Part shown: positions 26,918 through 35,590 of the stretch, in pieces
Layout: every line of letters starts with the position of its first letter
Position numbering within the stretch: position 1 is the stretch's first letter
Assembly (NCBI GenBank): GCA_905478995.1
Contig: CAJQKT010000093.1
Span: forward strand, 1-37,398
Length of the DNA stretch: 37,398 nt
Reading direction: 5' to 3'
From: an uncultured Pseudomonadales bacterium
GTDB lineage: Bacteria; Pseudomonadota; Gammaproteobacteria; Pseudomonadales; UBA7434
Position numbers and translations under genes: made by a program
The notes under the pieces: model-generated
Told to the model about the DNA's origin: nothing
Database searches by the model: none
The model's input: only the letters and a program-made list of their open reading frames with translations

Positions 26918-27925
26918 ATGCTCAAGTATCCGCCGCGACTACCGTTGGCCCAGTTACCCACACCGCTGCAACCGTTGCGTCGATTGCAGCATCGTGAGGG
27001 TGGGCCGTTAATATGGCTCAAGCGCGATGATATGACCGGCGCGACGCTATCGGGCAACAAGGTACGCAAGCTAGAGTTCATTTTGGCGCAGGCTCAGCTT
27101 GAGGGTTTTGACGCAGTCATCACTTGCGGCGGGATTCAATCTAACCACTGTCGTGCTACGGCGCTGGCGGCGGCTCAACTGGGCTTCGCTTGTCATTTGA
27201 TTCTTCGCGGTATGCCCGAACACGGGCAGCCTGCGCAAGGCAATCATTTACTTGATGAACTGGCTGGAGCTTCAATTGAGTACGCGGCGCCAAAAGAGTA
27301 CTTTGCTAGCTTAGATGATATTTTTCAGCGTCAGATAGATCAGTATGAGCGCTTGGGGAAAAAGGCGTTGGCAATTCCAACCGGTGGCAGCAATGGCATT
27401 GGTATATGGGGTTACATTGAAGCCACGCGTGAACTCATGGATGATTGTGTAGCGCTCGCATTTGATCCCACTTCAATTATTTGTGCCAGTGGTTCTGGGG
27501 GGACTCAAGCAGGGCTGACTGTTGGCGCTGCAATTTATTGCTCTGGGGCGAAGGTATACGGCATCAATGTATGTGATGACGAAGACTACTTCGTTAATAA
27601 AGTGTCTGCTGATGTTAAGCAATGGCGACAAATCTATCCCGAGGCATCGGCTCATTTAAAGCAAGGCCCCTTAGGTATCCATGTTATAGATGGTTATGTA
27701 GGTGCCGGTTACGGCCAGGCAGATAAGGATGTTTTTGACACCATCAAAATGTTAGGTGCACTCGAAGGCGTTGTGCTCGATCCGGTATACACGGGAAAAG
27801 CATTTGATGGCTTGCTAAAAGAGATCCGGCAAGGTCGTTTTGCCGATGAAAAAAATCTTATTTTTGTGCATACCGGCGGTGTATTTGGCTTGGCACCTTA
27901 CGCCGCTGATTTGTCGGTTGGTTAG
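26918..27925 (+). CDS. D-cysteine desulfhydrase / ACC deaminase family PLP enzyme
   Basis: 335 residues from the ATG at 26918; a GTG one codon earlier is equally near the GAGG sequence. Fold-type II PLP enzyme. The Schiff-base lysine is in SGNKVRKLEF around residue 49, followed by CGGIQSNHCRATA. The PLP phosphate loop is ASGSGGTQAG. The family covers 1-aminocyclopropane-1-carboxylate deaminase and D-cysteine desulfhydrase. The IQSNH sequence resembles the desulfhydrase side (as in E. coli DcyD) rather than IQSNQ of ACC deaminases, so I favour D-cysteine or related D-amino acid breakdown. It ends the rightward series and is convergent with gspD. Confidence 0.85.
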   Translation: MLKYPPRLPLAQLPTPLQPLRRLQHREGGPLIWLKRDDMTGATLSGNKVRKLEFILAQAQLEGFDAVITCGGIQSNHCRATALAAAQLGFACHLILRGMPEHGQPAQGNHLLDELAGASIEYAAPKEYFASLDDIFQRQIDQYERLGKKALAIPTGGSNGIGIWGYIEATRELMDDCVALAFDPTSIICASGSGGTQAGLTVGAAIYCSGAKVYGINVCDDEDYFVNKVSADVKQWRQIYPEASAHLKQGPLGIHVIDGYVGAGYGQADKDVFDTIKMLGALEGVVLDPVYTGKAFDGLLKEIRQGRFADEKNLIFVHTGGVFGLAPYAADLSVG

Positions 27926-28001
27926 ATGAGGCCTGCGGCACTGACCGAGCTAGGCTGATCTAATCGTCGACGAGCAAGTTTACACATTAGGCTATTGCAA
28001 G

Positions 28002-30131
28002 CTATTCGGCAGCGTCCTCAATCTCTTCAAGTACCCGCGGCGAAAAGGTATCAAATTCTTGCATTAGTGGTCTGTCTGAGTATTTTATGAATGCGCTCAT
28101 GGCCTTCTGTAATTGTTTTTCACGCATAAAAGCATAGCGTTGAGAAGTGAGCCCTGAAATCTGCATTTGGTCTTTGAGTATGGTGGGTCGTATAAACACC
28201 ATTAGATTGTTTTTACTTTTGCTATCTGAGTAAGAGCTAAACAGTCGGCCTAGGTAGGGAATGCTTCCCAGAATAGGCACCTGCGTTCGGTTGGTGATTT
28301 TGTCTTCGCGAATCAGTCCTCCCAGTACCAAAACCTGGCCGTCTTTAATCAAAACGCTGGTTTTAATTTCCGCTTTGTCGGTAATTAAGTCCACCGCGCC
28401 GCCTGTCGTGTTTTCTGAGACGTTTTCAGTTTTTTGGTCAATGTCTAAAGTGATTGAGTCGCCCTGATTGATGCGCGGTGTAACCGTCAATGAAATACCT
28501 ACATCTTGACGCTGCACTGTTTGAAATGGGTTGACGACGCTTGAACCTGATGAGGTTGAGCTGCCAGTAATAAATGGCACATTTTGCCCCACCAGCAAGC
28601 TGGCCTCTTCATTGTCCATCGCAACGATGGTCGGTGTAGAAAGTATGTTGGATTTATTGCGAGTAGATATGGCCTGTAGCGCGCCAATTAAATTGCCGTC
28701 CTTTAAGTAACCGAACGACAAGCCTGAATTGCTGATGAGTCCCGCCGCTAATTCGTTAGAAGTTAAACCATCATCACTGGCAAGGCCGCTGCTAAGCAAT
28801 CCGCCTGGGTTTGCGGCAGCGCTGCCGGTATTAATAGCAGCTACCGCGCCGTTTGGATTGGTTTCATAAATTTCGGATGCACCCCATACCACGCCAAAGT
28901 CATCGCCTGCATCTCCTGAAACCTGAACGAGGACTGCCTCTATTAGTACCTGTGCGCGCTGAATATCGAGCTGCGAAATGATCGATTTAATATTTTCCAT
29001 CAGCGAAGGCGGCGCTGAAATGACCAGAGCGTTGTTAGCCTCGCTAGATTCAATGCTAAAGCTTTTAATATCTTCGGTTTTAGTTTCCTTGAGCATGCTG
29101 TCACCCACGCTCTGCAGAATGCCGGTAATTTCAGCGGCTTCAATATAGTTGAGGTAAATCACTTGGGTATTACTGTTGCCGTCCAGTGGTCTGTCGAGTC
29201 GCGCGATGACCTTTTTGATCTGGGTGCGTCTTTTCTTGTTGCCGGTAATGAGTATCGAATTAGATCGCTTGTCGACCGCAAAGTCTATTTTGGCATTTTC
29301 TTTTGCAGCGCCGCCTTCAAGTGCAGTTGCTACCGATTTGATCACACTAAGAATGTCATCGGCTGAGGCGTGCACAATAGGGATGATCTCAAGATCAATC
29401 TCGCTTTCGGCGCGATCCAAAATCGCAATAATTTTTTCAATTTTCTCTATGCTACGGGCCGTGTCGGCAACAATTAATGAGTTGGTTTTTTGGTAGGCGC
29501 TTAGGTATGCCGAAGCAGGGATAAGCGGCTTTAGGCTGGCAACAAACTCGCTAGCCTCGGTGTGCTCGAGACTGATAATTGCGGTGACAATTTCTCCTCG
29601 GCGCGCTTCGTTGCCGGCAAACGGGATGTCGCTAGTTTTCGCATCGGCATCAGGCACAACCATAATAGTGCCCTCGGAATCGACAGCGGCAAAGCCGTTG
29701 AGCGCCAGCACTGTTAAGAAAAGCTCGTAGGCTTCATCAGGTGATACCGGGCGTGAGGAAATGACGGTTACCGTGCCACGGACACTGCGATGCACGATAA
29801 TGTTTTTTTGCGTTCTATCGGCAATCCACTGCACGAAACCCCGGATGTCGGCCTCACGCATATTCATGGTGAATTGTTCAGTTGCTTTTTTGGCTGCTTG
29901 ATTGTTGCCCCGTAGTTGGAGTGATACGTCATCTTGGGCGATGGTGGGGTCGGGTGAATCTTCTTGTTCTGCTGAGTTTTCGGTGACTGCAACAGTCTCC
30001 TCATTGAGTGCTGGGCCGTCATTGGTCGTTGTGTCAGTTTGTGCCAGAGAATGCACTGCGCAAGAAAGCGACACAACGAGCAATAAAAGTGTTTTCAACA
30101 TAGCTGGCTTCTGATGATGTGAGCGGTTCAT
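28002..30131 (-). CDS. gspD: Type II secretion system secretin GspD
   Basis: 709 residues. This is the outer-membrane channel through which folded exoproteins leave. A signal peptide (LKTLLLLVVSLSCAVHSLAQ) follows a 10-residue polar start, so an ATG at 30101 is also possible. The N0 domain (EQFTMNMREADIRGFVQWI) begins near residue 85, the N1-N3 repeats (SLIVADTARSIEKIEKIIAILDR, NSILITGNKKRRTQIKKVI, NNALVISAPPSLMENIKSII) extend to about 400, then the secretin barrel (EAVLVQVSGDAGDDFGVVWG, NILSTPTIVAMDNEEASLLVG, VGISLTVTPRI) and VFIRPTILKD. A long Ser/Asp/Glu-rich linker sits between signal and N0. It begins six bases after gspC. Pilotin dependence cannot be judged. Confidence 0.96.
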   Translation of the reverse strand: MNRSHHQKPAMLKTLLLLVVSLSCAVHSLAQTDTTTNDGPALNEETVAVTENSAEQEDSPDPTIAQDDVSLQLRGNNQAAKKATEQFTMNMREADIRGFVQWIADRTQKNIIVHRSVRGTVTVISSRPVSPDEAYELFLTVLALNGFAAVDSEGTIMVVPDADAKTSDIPFAGNEARRGEIVTAIISLEHTEASEFVASLKPLIPASAYLSAYQKTNSLIVADTARSIEKIEKIIAILDRAESEIDLEIIPIVHASADDILSVIKSVATALEGGAAKENAKIDFAVDKRSNSILITGNKKRRTQIKKVIARLDRPLDGNSNTQVIYLNYIEAAEITGILQSVGDSMLKETKTEDIKSFSIESSEANNALVISAPPSLMENIKSIISQLDIQRAQVLIEAVLVQVSGDAGDDFGVVWGASEIYETNPNGAVAAINTGSAAANPGGLLSSGLASDDGLTSNELAAGLISNSGLSFGYLKDGNLIGALQAISTRNKSNILSTPTIVAMDNEEASLLVGQNVPFITGSSTSSGSSVVNPFQTVQRQDVGISLTVTPRINQGDSITLDIDQKTENVSENTTGGAVDLITDKAEIKTSVLIKDGQVLVLGGLIREDKITNRTQVPILGSIPYLGRLFSSYSDSKSKNNLMVFIRPTILKDQMQISGLTSQRYAFMREKQLQKAMSAFIKYSDRPLMQEFDTFSPRVLEEIEDAAE

Positions 30132-30137
30132 ATTGGG

Positions 30138-30740
30138 TTATTTACGTCCACGTAGCTGGCGAATACGATCGCGAATGGCGTCGCGGCGTTGTTTATTTGC
30201 TTCTGAATCTACGCTGTTAGCGCCGCTGTCGGAGGCGTTGATGTTGCGCCGCGTATTGATGCCGCTCGTGTCGATCTCATCGGGAAAGTAAAGTGTTTCG
30301 AGTAAACCATTGCGAGCCAGCACTACCCGATCGGCATATATTGCTCGCAAAGTGGCATCGCCTGGCACTTCGTCGCCGATGGCGTAATGGTGTGCGACTT
30401 TTCTATCATCTTCTATGATGGCGCCAGCATTGGCATTATCAACGGCGGTGAAAGCGCCGCGCAATTTGAGTTCGAGTTTGGTTTCCGGCAAGTCTTCCAC
30501 AATGATGCTTGGCGCGGCTTGCGCTAAGCCAAAGAAATTGCGTTGTCCTATGTCTTGCGGGTTGATGTTGTTGGTGGGGGTCTCGCCGGCGCTTATTTGA
30601 AAGTTGATGTCGGGGCTGTAGAGTAGCGCCGTTAATAAAATACCGAAGCTGGCAGCCGTTGCCAGGCCTGCCGCAGTCACAAGCGCAGCACCAGCCATGA
30701 TAACTGGATTGTTGGTTAGGCTGTTAAGGCTTAAGGACAT
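30138..30740 (-). CDS. gspC: Type II secretion system protein GspC
   Basis: 200 residues. An inner-membrane helix (AALVTAAGLATAASFGILLTALLY, about residues 17-40) is followed by a periplasmic homology region (LPETKLELKLRGAFTAVDN...AIIEDDRKVAHHYAIGDEV, about 83-125), which contacts the secretin N0 domain. There is no PDZ or coiled-coil domain after it; the C-terminus is a charged Arg/Asp/Asn tail. It is therefore shorter than the Klebsiella and Pseudomonas proteins. It is first in a leftward two-gene operon with gspD. Its Shine-Dalgarno sequence is weak. Confidence 0.92.
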   Translation of the reverse strand: MSLSLNSLTNNPVIMAGAALVTAAGLATAASFGILLTALLYSPDINFQISAGETPTNNINPQDIGQRNFFGLAQAAPSIIVEDLPETKLELKLRGAFTAVDNANAGAIIEDDRKVAHHYAIGDEVPGDATLRAIYADRVVLARNGLLETLYFPDEIDTSGINTRRNINASDSGANSVDSEANKQRRDAIRDRIRQLRGRK

Positions 30741-31154
30741 CGAAATTAGTGGCCAAATAAGTTGTTAACGGTTGGTGTCACTAGCGTAGGCAGCTTAGCT
30801 GCCCGTCCGGACTAATGAAGCTTGTGGGTCAGTCTGACGTTTGAGCGTAATTGCCTATTGTAGGGTGCAATGCGTAGTGACTTTTGTTGTCTACGAATTA
30901 TTATAGACGGAGACAGCTTGGAAAGGTTTCGATAGTTGGTAAAAATTCATCGAAAGTCGATATATTCCAGCCATTTATGGCACAATCTTTAATGAGTGCT
31001 GCAATGTCGCTGTGGTTGTGACAATTTAAGCTAATCGCGACTAAACTAACAATGGATTTGGGGCGGCTTAACCGCGCATGTGGTGAGCATCTAAGGGTAT
31101 CTTGCTAGGTTGATAATTGTACAGCCGGCGGTGGGCCATAGCCCCACGCGATGA
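30741..31154. promoter_or_regulatory. Divergent control region of the two gsp operons
   Basis: 414 bp without a recognisable gene separate gspC from gspE. A perfect TATAAT on the minus strand (30900-30905) could be a -10 for gspC-gspD, but no good -35 precedes it at 17 bp. A 7-bp inverted repeat, TTTCGAT at 30927-30933 and ATCGAAA at 30949-30955, is a candidate regulator site near the middle. A hairpin GGCAGC-TTA-GCTGCC (30789-30803) lies in the gspC leader. A smaller GTGGG/CCCAC stem-loop (around 31132-31148) precedes gspE. None is confirmed. Confidence 0.45.
30789..30803. repeat. Short perfect inverted repeat upstream of gspC
   Basis: GGCAGC, three bases, then GCTGCC form a perfect 6-bp stem with a TTA loop about 50 bp before the gspC start. 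It could be a protein site or a hairpin in the gspC leader RNA. There is no T-run after it in either direction, so it is not a terminator. Confidence 0.5.
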
Positions 31155-32750
31155 TTGGCCGTTGAAAATATCTATTTTGCATCAGTGAAGGATTTAAGGT
31201 TGGAGAGTTATATCAATTCATTGCTTGGCGCCGACGCGGACACCGCTGAGAAGCCAAGTGAAGTGTATGAAGAGGCCGGTTCAACTCGGCCTTTGTTGCC
31301 GTTTCCGTTTGCTAAACGCTGTGGCGCTTACGTGATGGACGATGGTAATACCCTCAGACTTTTTCACAGGGAGTCGATCCACCACAGTGTCGTTGCAGAA
31401 ATTCAACGTTTTTTAGGTCGACCGTTTGGTTGCACTGTGGTCAGTGAGGCTGACTTTGAGGAGCGCCTCACGCAGGCTTACGAGAGCCGGAACAACGAAG
31501 CCATGCAAATGGTTGAAGATCTGGGCGATGAGATGGATTTAGCCAGCTTGGCTGATTCTGTGCCCGAGTCTGAAGACCTTCTAGAGCAAGAAGATGATGC
31601 GCCGATTATCCGACTGATCAACGCACTACTGACCGAAGCCGTTAAAGAAAACGCCTCAGATATACATATTGAAACGTTCGAAAAGCGCTTGGTTGTTCGA
31701 TACCGCGTCGATGGCGTGTTGCGTGAAGTGGTAGAGCCTAAACGCGTCTTGGCACCGCTACTGGTTTCTCGCATTAAGGTCATGGCTAAGCTGGATATTG
31801 CCGAGAAACGTGTTCCGCAAGATGGACGTATTTCTATTCGGATTGGTGGGCGCGAAATCGATCTGCGTGTGTCGACCATGCCATCGAGCAATGGCGAGCG
31901 AGTGGTGATGCGCTTACTCGATAAGCAAGCCGGCCGACTCAAGTTGACCTCTCTTGGCATGGATAAAAATGACATGTCTCGCTTGCGCGATATCCTGCAT
32001 CGCCCTCATGGCATCGTTCTGGTAACGGGTCCCACCGGCTCAGGTAAAACCACCACACTTTATGCCGGGCTGACTGAGCTCAACCATAGCTCTAGAAACA
32101 TTCTCACGGTTGAAGATCCCATCGAGTACAACCTCGAGGGCATTGGTCAAACCCAGGTCAACAACAAAGCCGATATGACTTTTGCTAGGGGCTTGCGCGC
32201 AATGCTTAGGCAAGATCCCGATGTCGTTATGGTGGGTGAGATTCGCGATATTGAAACGGCCGACATTGCCGTGCAAGCAAGTTTAACCGGCCACTTGGTA
32301 CTCAGTACGTTGCATACGAATACGGCCATAGGCGCGGTCACGCGAATGTATGACATGGGTGTCGAGCCTTTCTTGCTTTCTTCTAGCTTGGTGGGGTTAG
32401 TCGCGCAGCGCCTTGTGCGTGTGTTGTGCCCAGATTGTAAAGAGCCTTACTTACCGGATGCAAAAGAGCGGGCGCTGTTAAAAATCGAGGAGCACGATCC
32501 GCACTCGATGTTTCGCCCAGTAGGCTGTCCCAAATGCAATAATCTTGGTTACCGGGGGCGGCGTGGTATTTATGAAGTGGTGGGTATTGATAGTGATCTG
32601 CGTCGCATGATTCACGACAAGGCCTCCGAAGAAGAAATGACTAAGCAGGCTCGTTTGGGCAGTCGAGGTATTATGGCCGATGGCATTACTCAGGTGCTGG
32701 CGGGGTTGACCACTGTAGAAGAAATTCTTCGAGTTACCCAGGAGGGGTAG
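31155..32750 (+). CDS. gspE: Type II secretion ATPase GspE
   Basis: 531 residues as read from a TTG at 31155. GspE is the cytoplasmic hexameric ATPase that powers pseudopilus growth. The N1E-like part includes LPFPFAKRCGAYVM. The core has NASDIHIETFEKRLVVRYRVDG, Walker A GPTGSGKTTT (from about residue 292), the Asp box TVEDPIEYN, Walker B VMVGEIRDIETADIA and the His box TGHLVLSTLHTN. A zinc-binding tetracysteine module is present as CPDC and CPKC (about 425-461). A TTG at 31200 after AAGGATTTAAGG is a better-supported start and would remove 15 residues; the 31155 TTG has no obvious Shine-Dalgarno sequence. gspF follows three bases later. Confidence 0.95.
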   Translation: MAVENIYFASVKDLRLESYINSLLGADADTAEKPSEVYEEAGSTRPLLPFPFAKRCGAYVMDDGNTLRLFHRESIHHSVVAEIQRFLGRPFGCTVVSEADFEERLTQAYESRNNEAMQMVEDLGDEMDLASLADSVPESEDLLEQEDDAPIIRLINALLTEAVKENASDIHIETFEKRLVVRYRVDGVLREVVEPKRVLAPLLVSRIKVMAKLDIAEKRVPQDGRISIRIGGREIDLRVSTMPSSNGERVVMRLLDKQAGRLKLTSLGMDKNDMSRLRDILHRPHGIVLVTGPTGSGKTTTLYAGLTELNHSSRNILTVEDPIEYNLEGIGQTQVNNKADMTFARGLRAMLRQDPDVVMVGEIRDIETADIAVQASLTGHLVLSTLHTNTAIGAVTRMYDMGVEPFLLSSSLVGLVAQRLVRVLCPDCKEPYLPDAKERALLKIEEHDPHSMFRPVGCPKCNNLGYRGRRGIYEVVGIDSDLRRMIHDKASEEEMTKQARLGSRGIMADGITQVLAGLTTVEEILRVTQEG

Positions 32751-32753
32751 GGC

Positions 32754-33974
32754 GTGGCTGCATTCACATATGTTGCGCTGTCTCGCGATGGTAAGCAAAA
32801 AAAAGGTGTGCTCGACGCAGACAGTGCGCGGGCCGTTCGCCAGATGCTGCGCGAGCAATCACTTATGCCCATGGAAGTGGCACCGGCCGCTCACTCTGAG
32901 TCGCGCAACGAAGTCTCTAGTGGGTTTAGCTTCGGCAGACCCTCGCTCAAAGTAGCCGACCTAGCTTTAATTACGCGCCAGTTGGCTACCTTGGTGCAGG
33001 CCGGTATTCCACTTGAAGAAGCATTGGGAACCGTCGCTAAACAATCGGATAAAGCACGTATCAACGGTATCCTAATGGCCGTGCGTGCAAAAGTATTGGA
33101 AGGGTACACGCTAGCTGATGCGTTGGGTGAATTTCCGCAGGCGTTTTCCGATTTGTATCGCTCAACAGTGGCCGCAGGCGAGTCGGCGGGCTATCTAGAT
33201 GCCATCCTTGAGAAACTGGCTGATTATACTGAGTCATCGCAAGCGTCACGGCAAAAGATACAAATGGCTATGATCTATCCCGCCATCTTATTTTGTATGG
33301 CTATTGGCGTCGTTGTGCTACTCATGGTGTTTGTAGTGCCGGATGTAGTTAAAGTATTTAATACGCAAGGTGCGGCTTTGCCTTGGATTACGCGCGCACT
33401 GATAGCCAGCAGCGATTTTATTTCAAGTAAGGGCTGGCTCGTTGTGACAGTGTTGGTTGTGTTTTCGTTTGTGTTGCGGGGGGCTTTGCGGCGACCGGAA
33501 ATGCGGCTGTCGTGGGATCGTCGTTTGCTCAGCCTGCCACTAATTGGGCGACTAGCGCGCGGTACGAATACGGCACAATTTGCCAGTACGCTGAGTATTT
33601 TGACGGCTTCTGGTGTCCCATTAGTGGAGGCCCTGAAAATTGCCGGGCAGGTGCTCGAAAACCATTGGTTGCGTCGGCAGATTTCGGAGGCTACACAGCA
33701 AGTTAAAGAGGGCACCAGCCTTAATCAGGCGCTGTCGAAAGACGGTTACTTCCCGCCCATCATGTTGCACATGATTGCAAGCGGTGAACAAAGTGGGGAG
33801 CTCGACCAAATGCTCTCTCGCACCGCGACTGCTCAGCAGCGTGATCTTGAAGCGCTTATAGGCGTAATGTTAGGGATACTAGAGCCAGTCATGCTTTTAT
33901 TTATGGGCGTTTGCGTGTTTGTTATTGTGTTGGCGATTTTGTTGCCGATTGTCAATCTCAATACAATTGTTTAG
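32754..33974 (+). CDS. gspF: Type II secretion inner-membrane protein GspF
   Basis: 406 residues, standard length. GspF is the polytopic platform protein that couples the ATPase to pseudopilin addition. Two T2SSF domains are visible: LALITRQLATLVQAGIPLEEAL (about residues 68-90) and AQFASTLSILTASGVPLVEALKI (about 273-295). Hydrophobic helices follow each (ILFCMAIGVVVLLMVFVVPDV; PVMLLFMGVCVFVIVLAILLPI near the end). Start is a GTG at 32754 with a strong AGGAGGGG. gspE stops three bases upstream, so they are in one operon. Confidence 0.96.
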   Translation: MAAFTYVALSRDGKQKKGVLDADSARAVRQMLREQSLMPMEVAPAAHSESRNEVSSGFSFGRPSLKVADLALITRQLATLVQAGIPLEEALGTVAKQSDKARINGILMAVRAKVLEGYTLADALGEFPQAFSDLYRSTVAAGESAGYLDAILEKLADYTESSQASRQKIQMAMIYPAILFCMAIGVVVLLMVFVVPDVVKVFNTQGAALPWITRALIASSDFISSKGWLVVTVLVVFSFVLRGALRRPEMRLSWDRRLLSLPLIGRLARGTNTAQFASTLSILTASGVPLVEALKIAGQVLENHWLRRQISEATQQVKEGTSLNQALSKDGYFPPIMLHMIASGEQSGELDQMLSRTATAQQRDLEALIGVMLGILEPVMLLFMGVCVFVIVLAILLPIVNLNTIV

Positions 33975-34031
33975 CGGTTAATAAACCTCGCTGATTGTAT
34001 TTAGCGTGTTTTCAAAAATAATGACGGATAG

Positions 34032-34078
34032 CAAGACCTGTGTGAAGCCAAGACCTGTGTGAAGCCAAGACCCGTGTA
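34032..34078. repeat. 17-bp tandem repeat, about 2.8 copies, before gspG
   Basis: CAAGACCTGTGTGAAGC occurs at 34032-34048 and again, identically, at 34049-34065. A third, partial copy (CAAGACCCGTGTA, one change) is at 34066-34078. It lies in the 192-bp gap between gspF and gspG. It is not in a coding frame I accept. It may be a slippage product or a regulatory element in the leader of gspG. Confidence 0.85.
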
Positions 34079-34166
34079 ATGAAAGAAGCGTTGATTGTTT
34101 CTATATCGGTTCTTTGTTAAGCAATACTTTTTACAATTAATGATTCAAAGGAGTTATTTTACTGCA

Positions 34167-34676
34167 ATGAAAACAAACATAAAAAACGCTAGGCCTGCCG
34201 CAGGCCACACGGTAACCGCAACTGCCGCCTACGTTGATAAACCTCGCCATAGTAATGCTGGTTTTACGCTTATTGAAGTGTTGGTCGTGGTGGTCATTAT
34301 GGGCCTGTTGATTGGCTTGATCGGCCCTAACGTTCTTGGTCAGGTCGATAAGGCTCGCGTTACTACCGCTAAGGCCGATATGGCTACGCTATCGTCGGCG
34401 CTCGACATGTATAAGCTAGACAATCATTTTTATCCTACCACCGACCAATCACTTGAGGCTCTAATTGCCAAGCCTAGTGCCTCGCCAGTACCTAAAAACT
34501 GGAATAGCCAAGGTTATCTAAAAGGCAGCGAAATCCCCCTTGACCCTTGGGATGGAGAATACGTTTACTACAGCCCTGGTGATGGTTCAGTGCCTTACGA
34601 GCTTATTAGCTTAGGCGCCGATGGTCGTGAGGGTGGTGAAGGTTATAGCGCTGATATTAGTGTCTGGGGTAATTGA
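34167..34676 (+). CDS. gspG: Major pseudopilin GspG
   Basis: 169 residues from the ATG at 34167, after AGGAG at 34149-34153. GspG is the main subunit of the type II secretion pseudopilus. The prepilin cleavage site is NAG|FTLIEVLVVVVIMG, with Glu at +5. The C-terminal calcium-binding region is complete (PLDPWDGEYVYYSPGD, SLGADGREGGEGYSADISVW). The leader before cleavage is about 32 residues, much longer than the usual 6-10. Earlier in-frame ATGs (34140, 34095) would lengthen it further. It is separated from gspF by 192 bp and from gspH by 182 bp, so it may have its own expression control, fitting its high need. Confidence 0.95.
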   Translation: MKTNIKNARPAAGHTVTATAAYVDKPRHSNAGFTLIEVLVVVVIMGLLIGLIGPNVLGQVDKARVTTAKADMATLSSALDMYKLDNHFYPTTDQSLEALIAKPSASPVPKNWNSQGYLKGSEIPLDPWDGEYVYYSPGDGSVPYELISLGADGREGGEGYSADISVWGN

Positions 34677-34858
34677 TTGGTAGCTGTGGTTAGTGTGCTG
34701 CTGTGTTGCATCATCGGCTTGTGAGCTTAGCCGTTGATGCAGACAAAATTAGAATCAATATAATTGTTTTGCAGCGGGGCGTTCAAGTCGATTGAAAGAT
34801 GGCCGCGCCATAACCACTAACAGCGACTTGTCACTGCAAATTAATCGAGAGAAACTCT

Positions 34859-35590
34859 TTGACTCCCAAGGTTGTTCCTAAAAATGCTCACAGTGGAGCG
34901 GTACCCTTCCTGAGTTTTGGTTGGCTGCGCTGTCTTCATAGCAACGCCAATTGCAAGCCTGTACAGCGTGTTGGCTATCGTTCTGGTGGCTTTACTTTAA
35001 TAGAACTATTGGTGGTTCTGGTGGTGCTGGCGCTCTTTTCAGGCATGGTCGTTCTTTCCATTGGTGATAGTTTTCAGCGCAAAGTTTCCACCGAAGCGGA
35101 GCGCCTGCAGGCGTTGCTCATAGCTGCATCCGATGAAGCTATTTTCACTACCAATGAATTTGGTTTTCATTTTACTGATAGCGGTTATCAAGTCTTGCGC
35201 TGGAATATATTGGATGGCGGGTGGATTGCCCAGGCGACCCAAGCATTTAAGCCCCATCAATTACCCGACGGTATGGTTATGCGAGTGAGTGTTGAGGGCT
35301 TCGCTATGCCTGTCGACGATCAAGAGCGAGATGGCGAGGTTGTTGAGATTGAGTTCGGAGAAAATGTAGAGTCGGTAGACTATGGTGATGCCGAAAACGA
35401 AACCGACGAGGCCAAGACGGTTGATGTTAAGCCACAAATTTTAGTGCTCAGTTCAGGCGAGTTATCGGTGTTTAGTGTGCGATTTGAAGCGGCCGATGAG
35501 CCCTCCCAGCGAGCGGCTTATGAGGTGTTATCCGATGGGTTTTCGCAGCCTCGAGTCAAAGGGCTCAATACGCCTGAGCGTGACCAATGA
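34859..35590 (+). CDS. gspH: Minor pseudopilin GspH
   Basis: 243 residues, longer than the usual 150-190. Start is a TTG at 34859 with GAGAG upstream; no ATG, GTG or TTG lies between it and the cleavage site. Prepilin cleavage is GG|FTLIELLVVLVVLALFSG after a 44-residue leader. A GspH-type body follows (EAERLQALLIAASDEAIFT, YQVLRW). About residues 153-190 form a strongly acidic, probably disordered insertion (16 Asp/Glu in 38). The C-terminus is ILVLSSGELSVFSVRFEA, typical of GspH. The stop overlaps the gspI start (ATGA). Confidence 0.92.
   Translation: MTPKVVPKNAHSGAVPFLSFGWLRCLHSNANCKPVQRVGYRSGGFTLIELLVVLVVLALFSGMVVLSIGDSFQRKVSTEAERLQALLIAASDEAIFTTNEFGFHFTDSGYQVLRWNILDGGWIAQATQAFKPHQLPDGMVMRVSVEGFAMPVDDQERDGEVVEIEFGENVESVDYGDAENETDEAKTVDVKPQILVLSSGELSVFSVRFEAADEPSQRAAYEVLSDGFSQPRVKGLNTPERDQ

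Noticed and set aside
30978-30995. TGGCAC resembling a sigma-54 -24 element upstream of gspE
   Set aside because: The -12 position reads TTTAAT rather than TTGCA, so the essential GC is missing; no activator site seen.
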